Positions 45,431-57,119 of a stretch of DNA of 64,000 nucleotides are shown here, piece after piece; the first letter of the stretch is position 1, and every line of letters begins with the position of its first letter. The translations under genes and the position numbers were made by a program. Source of the DNA: Holacanthus passer (Eukaryota > Chordata > Actinopteri > Pomacanthidae); contig JAFREQ010000030.1 of NCBI GenBank assembly GCA_025331565.1, positions 558,001 to 622,000 of the forward strand, read 5' to 3'. A model generated the notes under the pieces. It saw nothing but the letters and a program-made list of their open reading frames with translations. It had not been told where the DNA came from and made no database searches.

Positions 45431-46094
45431 CTTATGGAGAATATTGTTGAATTCATGTACTGCAGTAGTTCAGGTTTTATATAGTACGGAGGATATACTT
45501 TTCCATTCCAGCCTGCCAGCTCACTGCACTGCCTTGCAGCCTGCAAGGATTTAAACAGGTTATTTTGGTCCCCTGTAGCATGTGAGGCTATTGGATTACA
45601 TATCACACAGTTAATGCACCAAGTTAAAAACACTGAAGTTTCATAAGTGTGAACTGAGGAGAATTTCCCAACCATCTCAATGAAAATTTGTAGAGAAAAC
45701 AGCCAAATCAGATCCCATGTCTCGAAACCATAAAGTTTACTCATCACCACTTCTGACCTGTTATGCATAGTGAAACAACTTTCCATAATAAATACTGGCA
45801 GACAATACATTTTGTCAATCAAAAAATAATTTAAAACAATAATTGACAGTACAATGCAGATGGATTATATAGTAAAACCTACGGCAGTGAGTTATTAATT
45901 GGTTTCCTAATTTTCTGGGTTATTATCAAATACACTGCCATATCTATCAAATTAAAAAACTTTGAAAAACAGAATAATTCATCACACCAATTAGACACCA
46001 AACACAAGGCTTAAAGGACACAAACACACCAAAGAACCATTTGATTGCCGGATTTCTACTCTCCACTCAACTTCTGCAGCAAATCTTCTTGTGT

Positions 46095-48700
46095 TCAGAG
46101 GTGGAGAGAGGCGAAAAGCTTCCTGGGAATCCCAGAGTCCACAAGTTTTCCTGTGAGGACATGTTGTGGAGTTTCGTCCCTGAAAGGAGCACTGTTCTCT
46201 TTGTCCACCATCAAACCTCCATAACACTTTCTACACACTGCCTGATACTTGTCCGCTCCACCGATCACTTCCACCTGTGGCACAGACAGACAATAGTGGA
46301 CCGGTTATAAAAAAATCTGATGAAAGAAAAGGGGACTTTGATTCATTGAAGCTACCCACTCTACACTTAAGGGTGGGTAATACAGCTACAATATCCCAAT
46401 ACTTTTCAGAAGTATCTCTATTGATGTGTTAAAAACTATGAGAAGTCAAACATGTTCATCGCATTTGTATTTTTAGTGAAAGAAATATATGTTCAAGTAT
46501 CAAGACTCAGACAAAATTTGTAAAATGATCCTGCTATAATACAAATACAGCAACTAGAGGGACAATAAACCATATTTTTCAAACCCTCTCACACTACCAT
46601 CCTTTACAGAAAGTGTTCTGAAGCACTTTACGGTTAACCTATGCAAGACTTGTCTTAGGTTTGCCTCCTCACCTCCTTCTCTGCTCCTATCCTCTTGGTG
46701 TAGGCAGCTTCTTTGTAACACTGCATGCAGACAGCATGGAGCTTCACGACGCTCTCCGCTAGAGGGACAAGGTTCAGGATGTTTCCAAATGGCTACAAGA
46801 ATGCACAGGACAGCAGAAAAGCAGTCAGTATCATTGAATGGATGAAGGTATAATTACATTACAAGGACAGAACAGACACATTATAGGGTGGAAAAATGAG
46901 CACATTGTTATAGTGTTGCTCATGCAGATTGTTCAGTTCTTTAAAAGTGTTTCTTGTCTTGCACATTTTTTTGTGTCTATACCCACAGTGACGCTCTATC
47001 TGCCCCTGCAGCAGGCACAGAGTCTGTTTGTCAATATGAACTGTGAGTGCCAGCATCACACTGATGTGGAGACAAGCACAGATACTCACCTTTCTCTGGA
47101 AGGTTCCATCCAAGGCAGCTACAATGACTGTCTTTCCCAAATTGGCCATCTCCTCACAAAACTCCACTGTGTCTGGAAACTACAACACAAAAGAGGCAGA
47201 TTTAGTTAGTGAGGAATTTGTCCCACTGAATTCCCTCCCTCACTGGTGCAGAGTAAGACATTCCAGTCTCTATGGAGAGAAACAGTAACTAGTTCAGAGC
47301 AAAAAGAGGAATAAATATGAAAGTACTGTGTATATACTTACAAATTGTCCCTCATCAATTCCAATGACGCAGGCATGTAACGCCAGAGACCGCACATCTC
47401 CCAGACAATTGGCTGGAACAGCTTCCATTGTGTTTCTAAAAGAGGGGCACAATAGAGGGAAAAACTAAACTTTCTAAAAGGAAGTGTGTATTGTGTTGTT
47501 AGCTTACTTGAGCTGCCCTTTGATTTTCAAAATGTATCTGAGAAATAGTTTGCTAATTACTTCCTGCTTTATTCAAACACCCACTAAAATAATCTACCAA
47601 GAAATCTCACCACTAGAGGTCATATAGTACACAGGCATGATGGATGTGGTTGGGGAAAGACAGTATTTCTCTGTCTGTCCATTTTCAAAAGTTGCTATTC
47701 CTGATTTCATTCGTTTCACAATAAAGTGAACTCTTTAAACAAAGGATATCTTTTCAGCGTGTTCACCTCAGCTTCACGATTTTCTTTTCTCATCTCTATT
47801 TCTCTCGTAAATGTGAGTAACTCAACTAAATAAAAACGTAAATTAAAATAGGTGACTTACTTGTCATGTGTGGCCATGCCTTGGTCCGAATAACGTGTGT
47901 CCTTGGCATATTTGATCACCAGGCAGTTGTACTGGGCTATCTGGAAACGACGCACTCTTCGCATCAGTTCAGTGCTGCAAAGTAAATGACAATACTTTAG
48001 TCAAAATCAGTAAAAACCCATCTGTACATCTATCTGTTGTAGATGAAAACACAACGTATATTCTCACTTAAATGCCAGTGCCTCTCACACTCATTTCATA
48101 CAGCCTGCTACAACACCATACGCTTGATGTAACGAATACTTTGTAATATTGTTCAGTATAATGTGCAACATCAATGTCAAGTGGACCTGAAATGTGTTAA
48201 TATACAAAACATGCTGTATTAGCTACTGTATGCTTTATAAGTTATGATTCACACAGATGGGAGTTGGGTAAACAAAGAAATTTGGCGGGATGATCAAGTC
48301 TGGGCGGAATTTATGGCATCAATGTTGTTTTAACATTACTTTAAACATTGTAAGTGAATAACAAGAGCTAACTATACCTGCAAAGAGACCTGTTGTTTTA
48401 ATGTCTGTAATAGAGAACTCACCTTTTGCCTGAAAACATCGGTCCAAAGATGACCTGCAAACAACGAAAGGGGGGCTGTTAGACTGGGGAAGTCAGTTAA
48501 GTTAAACATCAAGGGAGCTGAAAATCAATATAACACATACACTTAAACAAAGTCAACACCATGCACTCTTCACAGAAAGTAACTTGAAATCATAACGTTA
48601 GCTAATGTTAACGTTGCATCGATCAGACACGAACCTGAATCTGTCCCCGTGCTTTCCTCGGCGAATTTGGAAGAACTCTTGGAAAATCCACACAGTCCAT
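46095..48700 (-). CDS. tk1: Thymidine kinase 1, cytosolic
   Basis: TK1 phosphorylates thymidine with ATP in the salvage pathway and is made and destroyed with the cell cycle. Seven exons on the minus strand join in frame: 48635-48700, 48423-48454, 47861-47974, 47342-47435, 47090-47179, 46673-46792 and 46095-46274, giving 231 aa (human about 234). Seen in the protein are the P-loop GPMFSGKS (residues 26-33), the catalytic Glu in DEGQF (E99), the dNMP/lasso region with two CxxC zinc pairs (CMQC and CRKC), and the C-terminal KEN degron (DKENSAP, KEN at 197-199) used by APC/C-Cdh1 in mitotic exit. The upstream region has an exact E2F-type TTTGGCGC at 48975-48982 and CCAAT boxes, fitting S-phase expression. 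No irregularity is seen. Confidence 0.98.
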
Positions 48701-48844
48701 GTTTGATTAATAACAATGTTAAAGAAAATAAAAACAGTTAAATAAAAAACAAATATATGACTTGTGTAAACCACCTAGAAAGGGTCGCTCTTAAGCAAAA
48801 TGTTGAAGATACCGCGCTGGCGGGTGTCAGCTGCTTTAACTAGA

Positions 48845-48985
48845 ATTCTACCAATAGGGGTAGAGTCACGTGAACTGTTGAACCTATCAGCTTCCACAGA
48901 TATGTGACAGCAAACGCGCCTGCGCGACTACTGACCAATGAGAGCATTGAGCGTCATACGTCCTGCTGTGGGCCTTTGGCGCTTA
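48845..48985 (-). promoter_or_regulatory. tk1 promoter with CCAAT, E-box and E2F-type sites
   Basis: Upstream of the tk1 ATG are CCAAT at 48851-48855 and 48935-48939, CACGTG at 48867-48872, a CpG-rich stretch AACGCGCCTGCGCGAC at 48913-48928, and TTTGGCGC at 48975-48982, which matches the E2F consensus TTTSSCGC. Human TK1 is regulated through CCAAT and E2F-type elements, so the combination is convincing, though function is inferred. Confidence 0.55.
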
Positions 48986-48989
48986 GAAA

Positions 48990-50821
48990 AAGAAAAACAA
49001 TAAAAGAGTTAGTAAACATACAACATGTATGGCGCTCCTGAAGTCATGTAGAAGAGACATGTAGAATACTGAAGAACAGAAAAGTAGAAAAAGCAAAAAG
49101 AAGAATAGTAAGTAAAAAAAGACAGACGTATATGGTTCTGCAAATCTGTAACTGACTCCGCGATAATTACTATAATATTACATGGTTAAGTCTTTCCAGA
49201 ATGTCTCAGTTTGTGGTTCAGTATTTAGAAAATACCAATCTGATGCAACTATAGGCCATGCACCATATTTATGCCAGCCTGTTTTTTTTTTCATCCTGTC
49301 TTTGCTATTTACTTTGACCTAGATGACGTATCTCCCTTTAGATAAACATATTGTAGATAGATGTACTTTATTTGCCCCAGACTGGGAAATTCTTGTGTTG
49401 GAGCAGCTACAGTATGAGTTGACACCACAAACAACACAACACATATCACAATAAATAACAAGACACAACATGACATAAAACACCATATAGTGCAATTAAA
49501 CAAGTACTTAAAAACCATTGACCCTATAAGCAATAGTGTAGAGTAGTAGAGGTAGAGGTGATGAGCAAGATAATGCACTGTTTGTACAAAGAACATAAAG
49601 TGACCAGATCAAGTGCAAACAGATCAGAAACTATCAATAAACGACAGCATTGTGAGTCCAGAGTGTTCTCTGTCAGACTGAGCTGCAGAGTTAAACAGTC
49701 TTATGGCTTGTGGCAGGAAATATTTGTGTATGTTCACATATGTTAACTATACAAATAATAGTAATAAGGGAAGACATCAGTCAGACATTTTGACAGGCCA
49801 TAACAGAAACAACACAATAATAATGGTTTCGTTTCATTCAGTGTAACAGTAAATCCACATCTACAAATTTCATGAAACTGAGAGCAGGTTAAAAAATAAC
49901 TCCATGGAATTCAGCCTTTTTGGACTTTGTTATTTGCACAATTACTTTTCCTGTGACATCACGCTGATGTCATAGTATCCAGTAAGCCGGACTTGTTTTT
50001 AAATATTTATTTATATTATACTTTATAATGTTTTATATTTATATTTTGTATAATAATTTTGTTAATTATAATTCTATTTATTGTTTAGTATTAATTTGTT
50101 GCAGGTTAAATGTAATACAGGACTGAACTGTTGAATGGGTTTAAAATGACCTTTAGTGTCAAAAAACCAAACTTTTTGAAATTAGCTACTTGCTTCACTT
50201 TTGCTCCAGGTCACGCCACCATTTCTGGGGAAGTCATGTCACATCACCACCGCACCAGGATGTTTAGTATGTGTCGCTTAGGGACTTAATGAGTTAAGGT
50301 CAAGCATAAAGCTGTATGAGGAAGAATCTAGGGCATTCAAAGTGTTTGTTACACTGGTGTCACCGTGGGTTCTTATGGGTTAAACACATGAATTTATGAA
50401 TAGGCACCATGTAATATACATGCAGTATATGGATAATGTTATGTCTCTTTAGGACAAGGGTCTAAGGTCAGGTCATGAAGCAGACTATGACATGCCAGGT
50501 AATAGTATTATGATATTGATATATGATTATGATTGTAGTTTTATCAAACAAACTCAAAAATTTCTGGAAAGCAGCTGAACTGTGTGGTTAGTTGTCACAT
50601 GTGAGGTCAATCAGTTACACTATAGTGACTTTCCACCCTTTCCCTGGGCTGTAAACAAGCTTTCACGCTCCTCCTCCTCCTTTTCGATTCTTTTTAATGA
50701 GTTTACCTTTTCAGCTGTGTAAGTCAGGAGTCCGCAGTTCAGACCTGGAGCACAGCAGCTTGGAACTGTATGTCAGTGGAGGACTTCAATCACATCAAGA
50801 GCCACTTTGAATTTGACTAAA
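48990..50821. other. Gap between divergent tk1 and afmid
   Basis: No gene was found. The part at 49353-49740 is repeat-like: a degenerate 'CTTTATTTGCCCC..GGGAAATTC' start, and a later TTAAACAGTCTTATGGCTTG (49691-49710), typical of a fish interspersed repeat. The afmid promoter must lie in the right end. Confidence 0.45.
49353..49740. repeat. Interspersed repeat, 'CTTTATTTGCCCCAG..GGGAAATTC' family
   Basis: The left end GATAGATGTACTTTATTTGC, then CCCAGACTGGGAAATTC, resembles the elements at 5491-5680 and 11031-11078. The following 340 bases, ending near GTGGCAGGAAATATTTGTG, have the character of a longer member of such a repeat. Confidence 0.45.
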
Positions 50822-53800
50822 ATGGAGAAAGATGTAAGAGTTTGACTTTTGAATGGCATTTTCCTTTATTCTCTCTGCCTGCATAATGACCTGAATGATG
50901 TTTGCTTGCTTTATTTATATCCGTGAGTTTATAATTTGGCGCTTTTAATCTCTAATTGTTCCAGTTCAACAACAAATGAAGGTAGGTTACAGTTGTGAGC
51001 CACAGTTGAATGCTAGCAGTAGGGGGCGTTGTTGATGCCGTGTTGACAGCGTTCGTGTCGCCGGCTCATGGTGATCGGTGTCTCGGCTCTTCATGGTTGA
51101 CAGCAGGCTCTCTCTCTCCGTGTGACAGGAGCTCGAAAGGCAGTACTCACCCAGCCGGTGGTCGCACAGGATGTCGGCAGACGACGTGATCCAGGCTCAT
51201 GTGAAGGCTCTGAAGGAAGGTCGGTGTGTTTTCAAGCCACATGCTAATTCTCGTTCACGCAGCGGAGCCCGGCTGAGGCGAGCAGGCAGGCCGGCAGCAG
51301 GGCTGGAGCTCCGGGCTCTCATCTCATGCTGTGTCCCCGTGAGGAAGAGGATTGCTTTCCTTTTAAAGATTTGCAAAAAGACAGGATTTTTAACATATAG
51401 TTTGACTGACACGATATGTTACTGAGGCTGTACAAGTTACATATTTGTGACTGATCTTGAGTTTTGTCAAGATTCGTAATTTTATCTTCTGATGGTGCAA
51501 ATATTATTTTAGAAAGGAAAAAGAAAACAAAACACATGCTTCTTCTCAATACAAACCTACATAGTTATGTGGGACATGCATTTAATTTGGTGAGCAAGAT
51601 TTTGTAGTTAGAACTCCCTATAACTGATTGAATAATGAGGTACATAAAATATGTTGGACTATAATTAAATATGTCTCTGCACAAGGGGAAACTAGATTAT
51701 GAATATGGCATATAAAGTTTTCATTTAATGCCTTCAAATGCAGGGAGATGACAGGAAGTGAGGGGGGAGAGAGATGGGGGATGACATGCAACATGGGTCC
51801 CCAGCTGGACTTGAATCAGGGACATTACTGTTCATGGTCAGTGCCCGGACACCCTGCTCCTCCATGGTGCCCCACGAGAAACTGTTTATGGGAATGTCTG
51901 TTTTTTGTATAATCAGTGAATTAAATACCTAAGAAATCAAGAAACTTCATTAGATTGATTGATCCAATATTGCTCACAAGGATTTGCAGGATTGTGCACA
52001 ATAACCTAATACATCCAGGAATATAACAAGGTCTAGCTACAGGTATAAATGGTATGGCAAAGTCTTTCCATTATCTCACTGTATAGATCGTCACATTGTT
52101 TACTCCTAGTGTCCACTAGTATGTCATGTTTTGATACTGTGTGTGTCCAGGTACTGAGCGGGCTCGTGGTCTGGCTCAAACCTTGCTCAACGTGCCATAT
52201 GGGGAGGGAGACGGAGAGAAACTGGACGTTTACATACCCAGCACCAACTCGTTAGGTACGGACATGTGACTGCCATGACAGCCATGTTGTCATGCTTCAA
52301 ATATGCAGAGGCAAAAAAAAAGGCGTATGAGGATGAACAGGTCTGATTCCTTCTGTTTCAGATGTCCACCTTGTTATTTACCTACATGGAGGCTACTGGC
52401 AGTTTCTCAGGTACAGTCTTTCTTCTCCATTGTAATGCAGATTTAATTTTCTCATTCTGGTTTTTATGTTGATGCTTTGTGCTCATAAAGCAAGGAGGAG
52501 TCGGGATTCTTGGCTGTTCCACTCGTTAATGAAGGTGTCGTGGTGGTTGCTGTTGGCTATGACATCGCCCCCAAAGGTAGAGTCTTTTCATTTCAGACAA
52601 AGTTATTTCTCTTCATGGGAGTAAAAAAAGATTGTTTTATGAAGATGAACAGGGAATGTCAGCTTTCTGCCTGTGCCCCTTTTACTTCTTTTCCAGGTAA
52701 CATGGATCTGATGGTGTCTCAAGTACGCAGGAGTGTTGTGTCTGTTGTTCAGCAGTATTCTCACATCAGGTACCCATGCTTGTCCTATGACTCATTGTCG
52801 CTATGCTTAGAGTTAATTTATTAATGCATTACATCAAAACACAATTTTTTAACTTTGGGACTTTCTCTTAAAAACGTCTAAAATGTCACCATCACACATG
52901 TACTGTGCCTCTGTTTGTTTTTAATGAAGTCTCCCTGATCTCTCCCTCAGTGGTCTGTACCTGTGTGGCCACTCTGCCGGGGCTCACCTAGCTGCAATGG
53001 TCCTCTCCACTGACTGGTCAGAGTACAGCGTCACTCCTCAGATCAAAGGTAAAATCACTGACCATCCAGTGAACCAAGCAATAAATATGGCAGAGCTTGT
53101 CCTCATTATGAGCTATACAACTATAAACAAACCAAAAAAGTACACTGAAGAATATGATAAGAAATACAAGGTTGACACACAAATGCTGCATGTTGTAGCT
53201 GATATGCTTTTGTCTTTTAATTGTTTCTCTCTAATTGTCTTGTAGGTGCTTTCCTTGTCAGTGGCATATATGACCTCCTGCCCATCCTGTCCACCTACGT
53301 CAACAAGCCATTAAAGATGACAGAGTACGTTCCTTACTACACTGCATGGATGCACCTTTAGTGCAATTACATGAATGAATGAATGAAAGAATGTCAATGT
53401 CATTTATTGTCATTATACTCAGGTACAATGTGGTCATATGTGTCCCAGAGCACCTCTGAATGATCGAATCTCAATGCATTCTCAGTACGTCTTGGGTGCA
53501 TTCACACTTGTTCTTAGGGCTGTTCACTTGTGTTCATATCAGCCAAGACACATGTTAATGCCAAGTGTAAACAGGGCCTAATACTGGTGTCCAATTTTTT
53601 CAGGATACTTCATTTTGAGCTCCTTTTAATTCACATGAAAATTTGAGAGATCTGACTTCGTAGGTTTTTGCAAATGTTCTGATCTAAAACTGGGATCATG
53701 ATCCATATAAGGTTGAGAAACCTTTCAATAATCAATTTTTATGCGTGTGCATGTAAATGAACTGTTTAGAGAGCACTCTGTAAAAAACAATGTGTTTAAG

Positions 53801-55285
53801 AGTGCTGGTCTTTGTGGTGGAGAACTGTGTGTGTAAAGATCCTTGTGTGTGTGTATCTGTGTGTCTGTAATTGTCCTCTGTTGCTCTGTCGTGCCAGTCA
53901 GTATTTGACTCCTCTGTCCGGCGGTTGTCTCCTGTTGGCAGGGAGGTGGCAGTGAGGAACAGCCCCAGCAAGATGGTCCCTCAGCTCAAACTCTCCTCCT
54001 CCAACTGTGACATCGTTGTGGCCGTCGCTGAGAACGACTCACCAGAGTTTCGCAAGCAGTCGGAAGAATACTACAAAGTCAGTGCTGCTGATAGAACACG
54101 AACAACACCGATTCCAAAAAAGTTTGGACGCTGTGTAAAATATACATAAAACAGAATGTTTTTTGACATATGCTCATTCGAAAAGAGTACAAAGAAAATA
54201 TTTTTAATGTTTTACCATATCAGCTTCATTGATTTTTGTAAATATCTGCTTATTCTGAGTTTGATGGCAGCAACATGTTTCAAACAAGTTGGGACAGGAG
54301 CAACAAAAGACTGTGAAAGTTGTGGACTGATCCAAAAACACCTGTTTGGATCATTCCACAGGTAAACAGGTTCATTGGTAACAGGTGATAGTATCATGAT
54401 TGGGTATGAAAGGTTCATCCTGGAAAGACTCAGTCGTTCACAAGCAAGGATGGAGAGAGGTTCACCACTTTGTCAAACACATGATTGTATAAAGGAGATT
54501 AATACATGGGCTCAGGAACACTTCGTAAAACCGTTGTCTGTAAACGCAGTTCGTTTGCAAATGATTGCATATTTTTATTTATGTTTTACACAGTGTCCCA
54601 ACGTTTTGGGAATCAGGCTTGTATTTTGATAAGAGCATCAAAAGAATTATTAAAGTCACCAAATCTGAATTGGCCTCGGCCTTGACAGTTTCACACCTCA
54701 CAGATTAAATTTCAGTGTGTAAATACATCAGGCTAGCATTTTTGAAGTGTTTGTATACTGTTTCACTCACCTCTTTCTTCCTCTTTAAAGACTTTGAAGG
54801 CATCAGGACTTAATGTGACCATGGAGGATGTGGCAAACACAGACCACTTCAGTATCATTGAGCAACTGATAGACAGGGAGTATCACCTAACAAAGGTACA
54901 GGTGCACAACACACAAAGAAAAAGTCATGATGAATGTTGATGCTATTCTCCAGAATGTTTTCTTTCTTTATGTCTTTCCTTCTTTGGCCAGTAGTTTTAC
55001 AATGTTAATATACATTATACATGTGTAACCTGGAGCTGTGCTGATACCAAAAAAGAAAACTTCAGTTTATGAGAATGAGCTTTTAATGGGAGCAATAAAA
55101 GCCTGCCAGAACATTATCTTAGAAACTGTCAGCAACCTTTTCATCAAGTACTATTTTTTTATTAGTTTTTCACAAAATTCAGTATACATTTGTGGAGTGT
55201 AGTAGTTATGTTTTTTGTCTACCAGCTGTGTTTTAATTAATTTCTTCCTCTGTAGCTTCTCCTAAGGATGATGGAGAAGAGCTGA
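50822..55285 (+). CDS. afmid: Arylformamidase (kynurenine formamidase)
   Basis: AFMID hydrolyses N-formylkynurenine to kynurenine and formate, step two of tryptophan breakdown. Eleven exons join in frame: 50822-50833, 51129-51219, 52151-52255, 52362-52410, 52491-52576, 52697-52769, 52951-53048, 53246-53324, 53942-54077, 54791-54895 and 55256-55285, giving 287 aa. The alpha/beta-hydrolase landmarks are all present: the oxyanion motif HGGYW (78-82), the nucleophile in GHSAGAH (Ser147), the acid in ENDSPEF (Asp230) and the base in DHFSI (His262). The N-terminus ELERQYSPSRW matches the family. The first coding exon is only 12 nt (Met-Glu-Lys-Asp). It was chosen because its donor (GAT|GTAAGA) and phase fit and the ATG has A at -3 and G at +4. 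An alternative start at Met24 (51171) in exon 2 would lose this region. The intron after 54077 contains a complete MITE. Confidence 0.97.
51728..51885 (-). repeat. tRNA-derived SINE-like element
   Basis: In an afmid intron, the plus strand reads GACATGCAACATGGGTCCCC, then AGCTGGACTTGAATCAGGGA, then CCGGACACCCTGCTCC. On the minus strand CCCTGATTCAAGTCC contains a B-box-like GATTCAAGTC of RNA polymerase III promoters. This suggests a degenerate tRNA-derived retroposon. Confidence 0.5.
54107..54623. mobile_element. Short non-autonomous DNA transposon (MITE) with terminal inverted repeats
   Basis: The left end ATTCCAAAAAAGTTTGGACG, then CTGTGTAAAATATA, and the right end TGTTTTACACAGTGTCCC, then AACGTTTTGGGAATCAGG, are inverted copies of each other. 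Subterminal TTGCAAATGATTGCAT at the right corresponds to CAATCATTTGCAAAT in the half copy at 41212. The element is about 515 bp, has no transposase, and lies 30 bases after the afmid exon 53942-54077. A partial copy is at 62397-62478. Confidence 0.65.
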
Positions 55286-56985
55286 AGAGCCGGTTGATTC
55301 TTCATCTAATATCAACATACCTCTGTGTCACATGCATCTCTGTATAGAGTCATAGTCTACTGATACTGATAAAATATGCATTATTTCAGGTTTGTAAAAT
55401 GGTAAATGTACAATTTCTATTGATTTTGATTGATCAACAATAAGGTGGCATGGATTGTTTTGACTGTCTAATTTACGGTTTCATTAGTTACTGTAAATCT
55501 CTGTTCACTGTAGATGCTGTCAGAAAATCTCCTAAATAAGCTTCATATGTTTTAATGACATTATCGTGTTATGAAAACATTGTGTGCCTGCAAGAAAGTC
55601 ACTTCAAGGATGGTGATTGTTGCAACTTATACTACAGTTAAACCTGCTCATGTTCAGTTGTAAACAGATTATGTAATGACCATAGTGCACAATGTTATTG
55701 TCAGGAAATATTGTTCACTGCCATATGTAGCAATCGGCGTAGAGCTGATTATTAGTTTTGGCATATTTTTGGTGTTTTGTTAAAGGGTGTTTTTTTGTTT
55801 TGTTTCCTGTGACAATCTGCACCATAACTTAAAGTCTATATGTAGGACAAGAATCATGTCAAGACATGTACTGACATATCATACAAAGTGAATGTAGTTT
55901 TTCATTTTTTATTTTATTGTGAACGCCACAATGCTGGTATCTCACCCAGGGAGCTCTAATCTATGTCGTCCGCACTTGATAAATGTTGCTAATGAAAACT
56001 GTACATTTGCACTTGCTATCCTAATACAGAAGGAGAATACTGATACTGATTAGATGCACGTATTTTTAATGAACAAATAGAACTAAAGTTAGCAAATGCA
56101 CATTGTTACTTACCGTCAGTCTGGCATCTTAAATACTTGAGTATTTTATTGTTATTGAAAATCATTACAATAAATAATTATATTTGAGAGTTTCTGTGAT
56201 CACTGTTGTTTATGTATGTATGTATGTGAGATTTGTAATTCGATGGTCCTATCTATATAGCAACTAGTGGCATGTTGCTCCCAAATAAGATGCAGTACTG
56301 CATTGGTGTCAGTGCCACACTTGATGTAGCAGGAGCCTCAGAAACTTCAGGTTCATTGTGACACTTGTTTTAATGTAATTTGATTCACTGAAAATGTATT
56401 AGTGAATTTGTACCATAGTAAACTATTAAGTCAAAGCAGCTCCTGCGTTATTGACCTTGCGGCCTTTATTTTAGTTTATACTAGGCCCACCTGAAGCATA
56501 TTTCCAAACACTTAATCAAATTAACACAAAAAAAACAACAAGTCCAGAAAATTGTTCTGTAATAGAAGTGCTGGTTGGTTTCTGGGTGCCTGGACAAATA
56601 ATAAAGTTGGCACCATGTTCACTTAGTTACCAGTTTACTAGGTACCTATATGTAACTACAAAATAATCCTGTCTAATAAAACAGGCCTGCAATAAATCCT
56701 ACCTTTGTGAAGGTTATGATATTTTACTTGAAACTGATAATAGTGTGAGTCAAGTTTATGATCATTTTTGGAGGTTGTATTTTATAATGTGATTATATGT
56801 GAGAGGTGTTTGTGTTCCTTAAATTTTGTCTCTAAACCTTATAGATAATTAAGTTAATCTTGTCATGACCAGAGGTTTGTTTTCTGTATCTCATCTCAGA
56901 AAAAAAAACATGTATTCCTAAACATTCCTCACTTTAAATAACAGTTTTTAACATAAGGGATGAGTGCGTGTATAGTTATAATGTT
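55286..56985. other. afmid 3'UTR and intergenic sequence
   Basis: AT-rich and without coding potential. A likely poly(A) signal for afmid is AATAAA at 56169-56174. A short (TGTA)n run lies near 56212-56227. Confidence 0.45.
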
Positions 56986-57119
56986 TGTCCATGTGGGGCT
57001 ACGAGCAGCTCAGTTGGTTCACAGTCTGCAGGCAGGAGGAGCTAATCGCCGGCAAACTGCTAACCAAACAGTCAATCAAACATGGCCAACCAGGCGGACT
57101 GTAAGATCCTCAGCACCAG
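56986..57119 (+). promoter_or_regulatory. Probable cant1 first (5'UTR) exon and promoter
   Basis: A CpG- and GC-richer island starts here, and the sequence ends in a strong donor CACCAG|GTAAGA at 57119/57120. The exon contains an ATG at 57082 in good context (AAACATGG). If it is spliced straight to the acceptor at 60898, this ATG opens a 14-codon reading frame that stops at 60902-60904, before the cant1 start. Downstream, 57256-57267 is a perfect 12-bp palindrome GCTAACGTTAGC. Assignment to cant1 rests on orientation and on the lack of any other gene in between. Confidence 0.45.

Noticed and set aside
45415..45822. A 135-codon minus-strand open frame downstream of tk1
   Set aside because: It lies in the convergent 3' regions of syngr2 and tk1 and has no similarity I recognise. 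It is most likely a chance frame.
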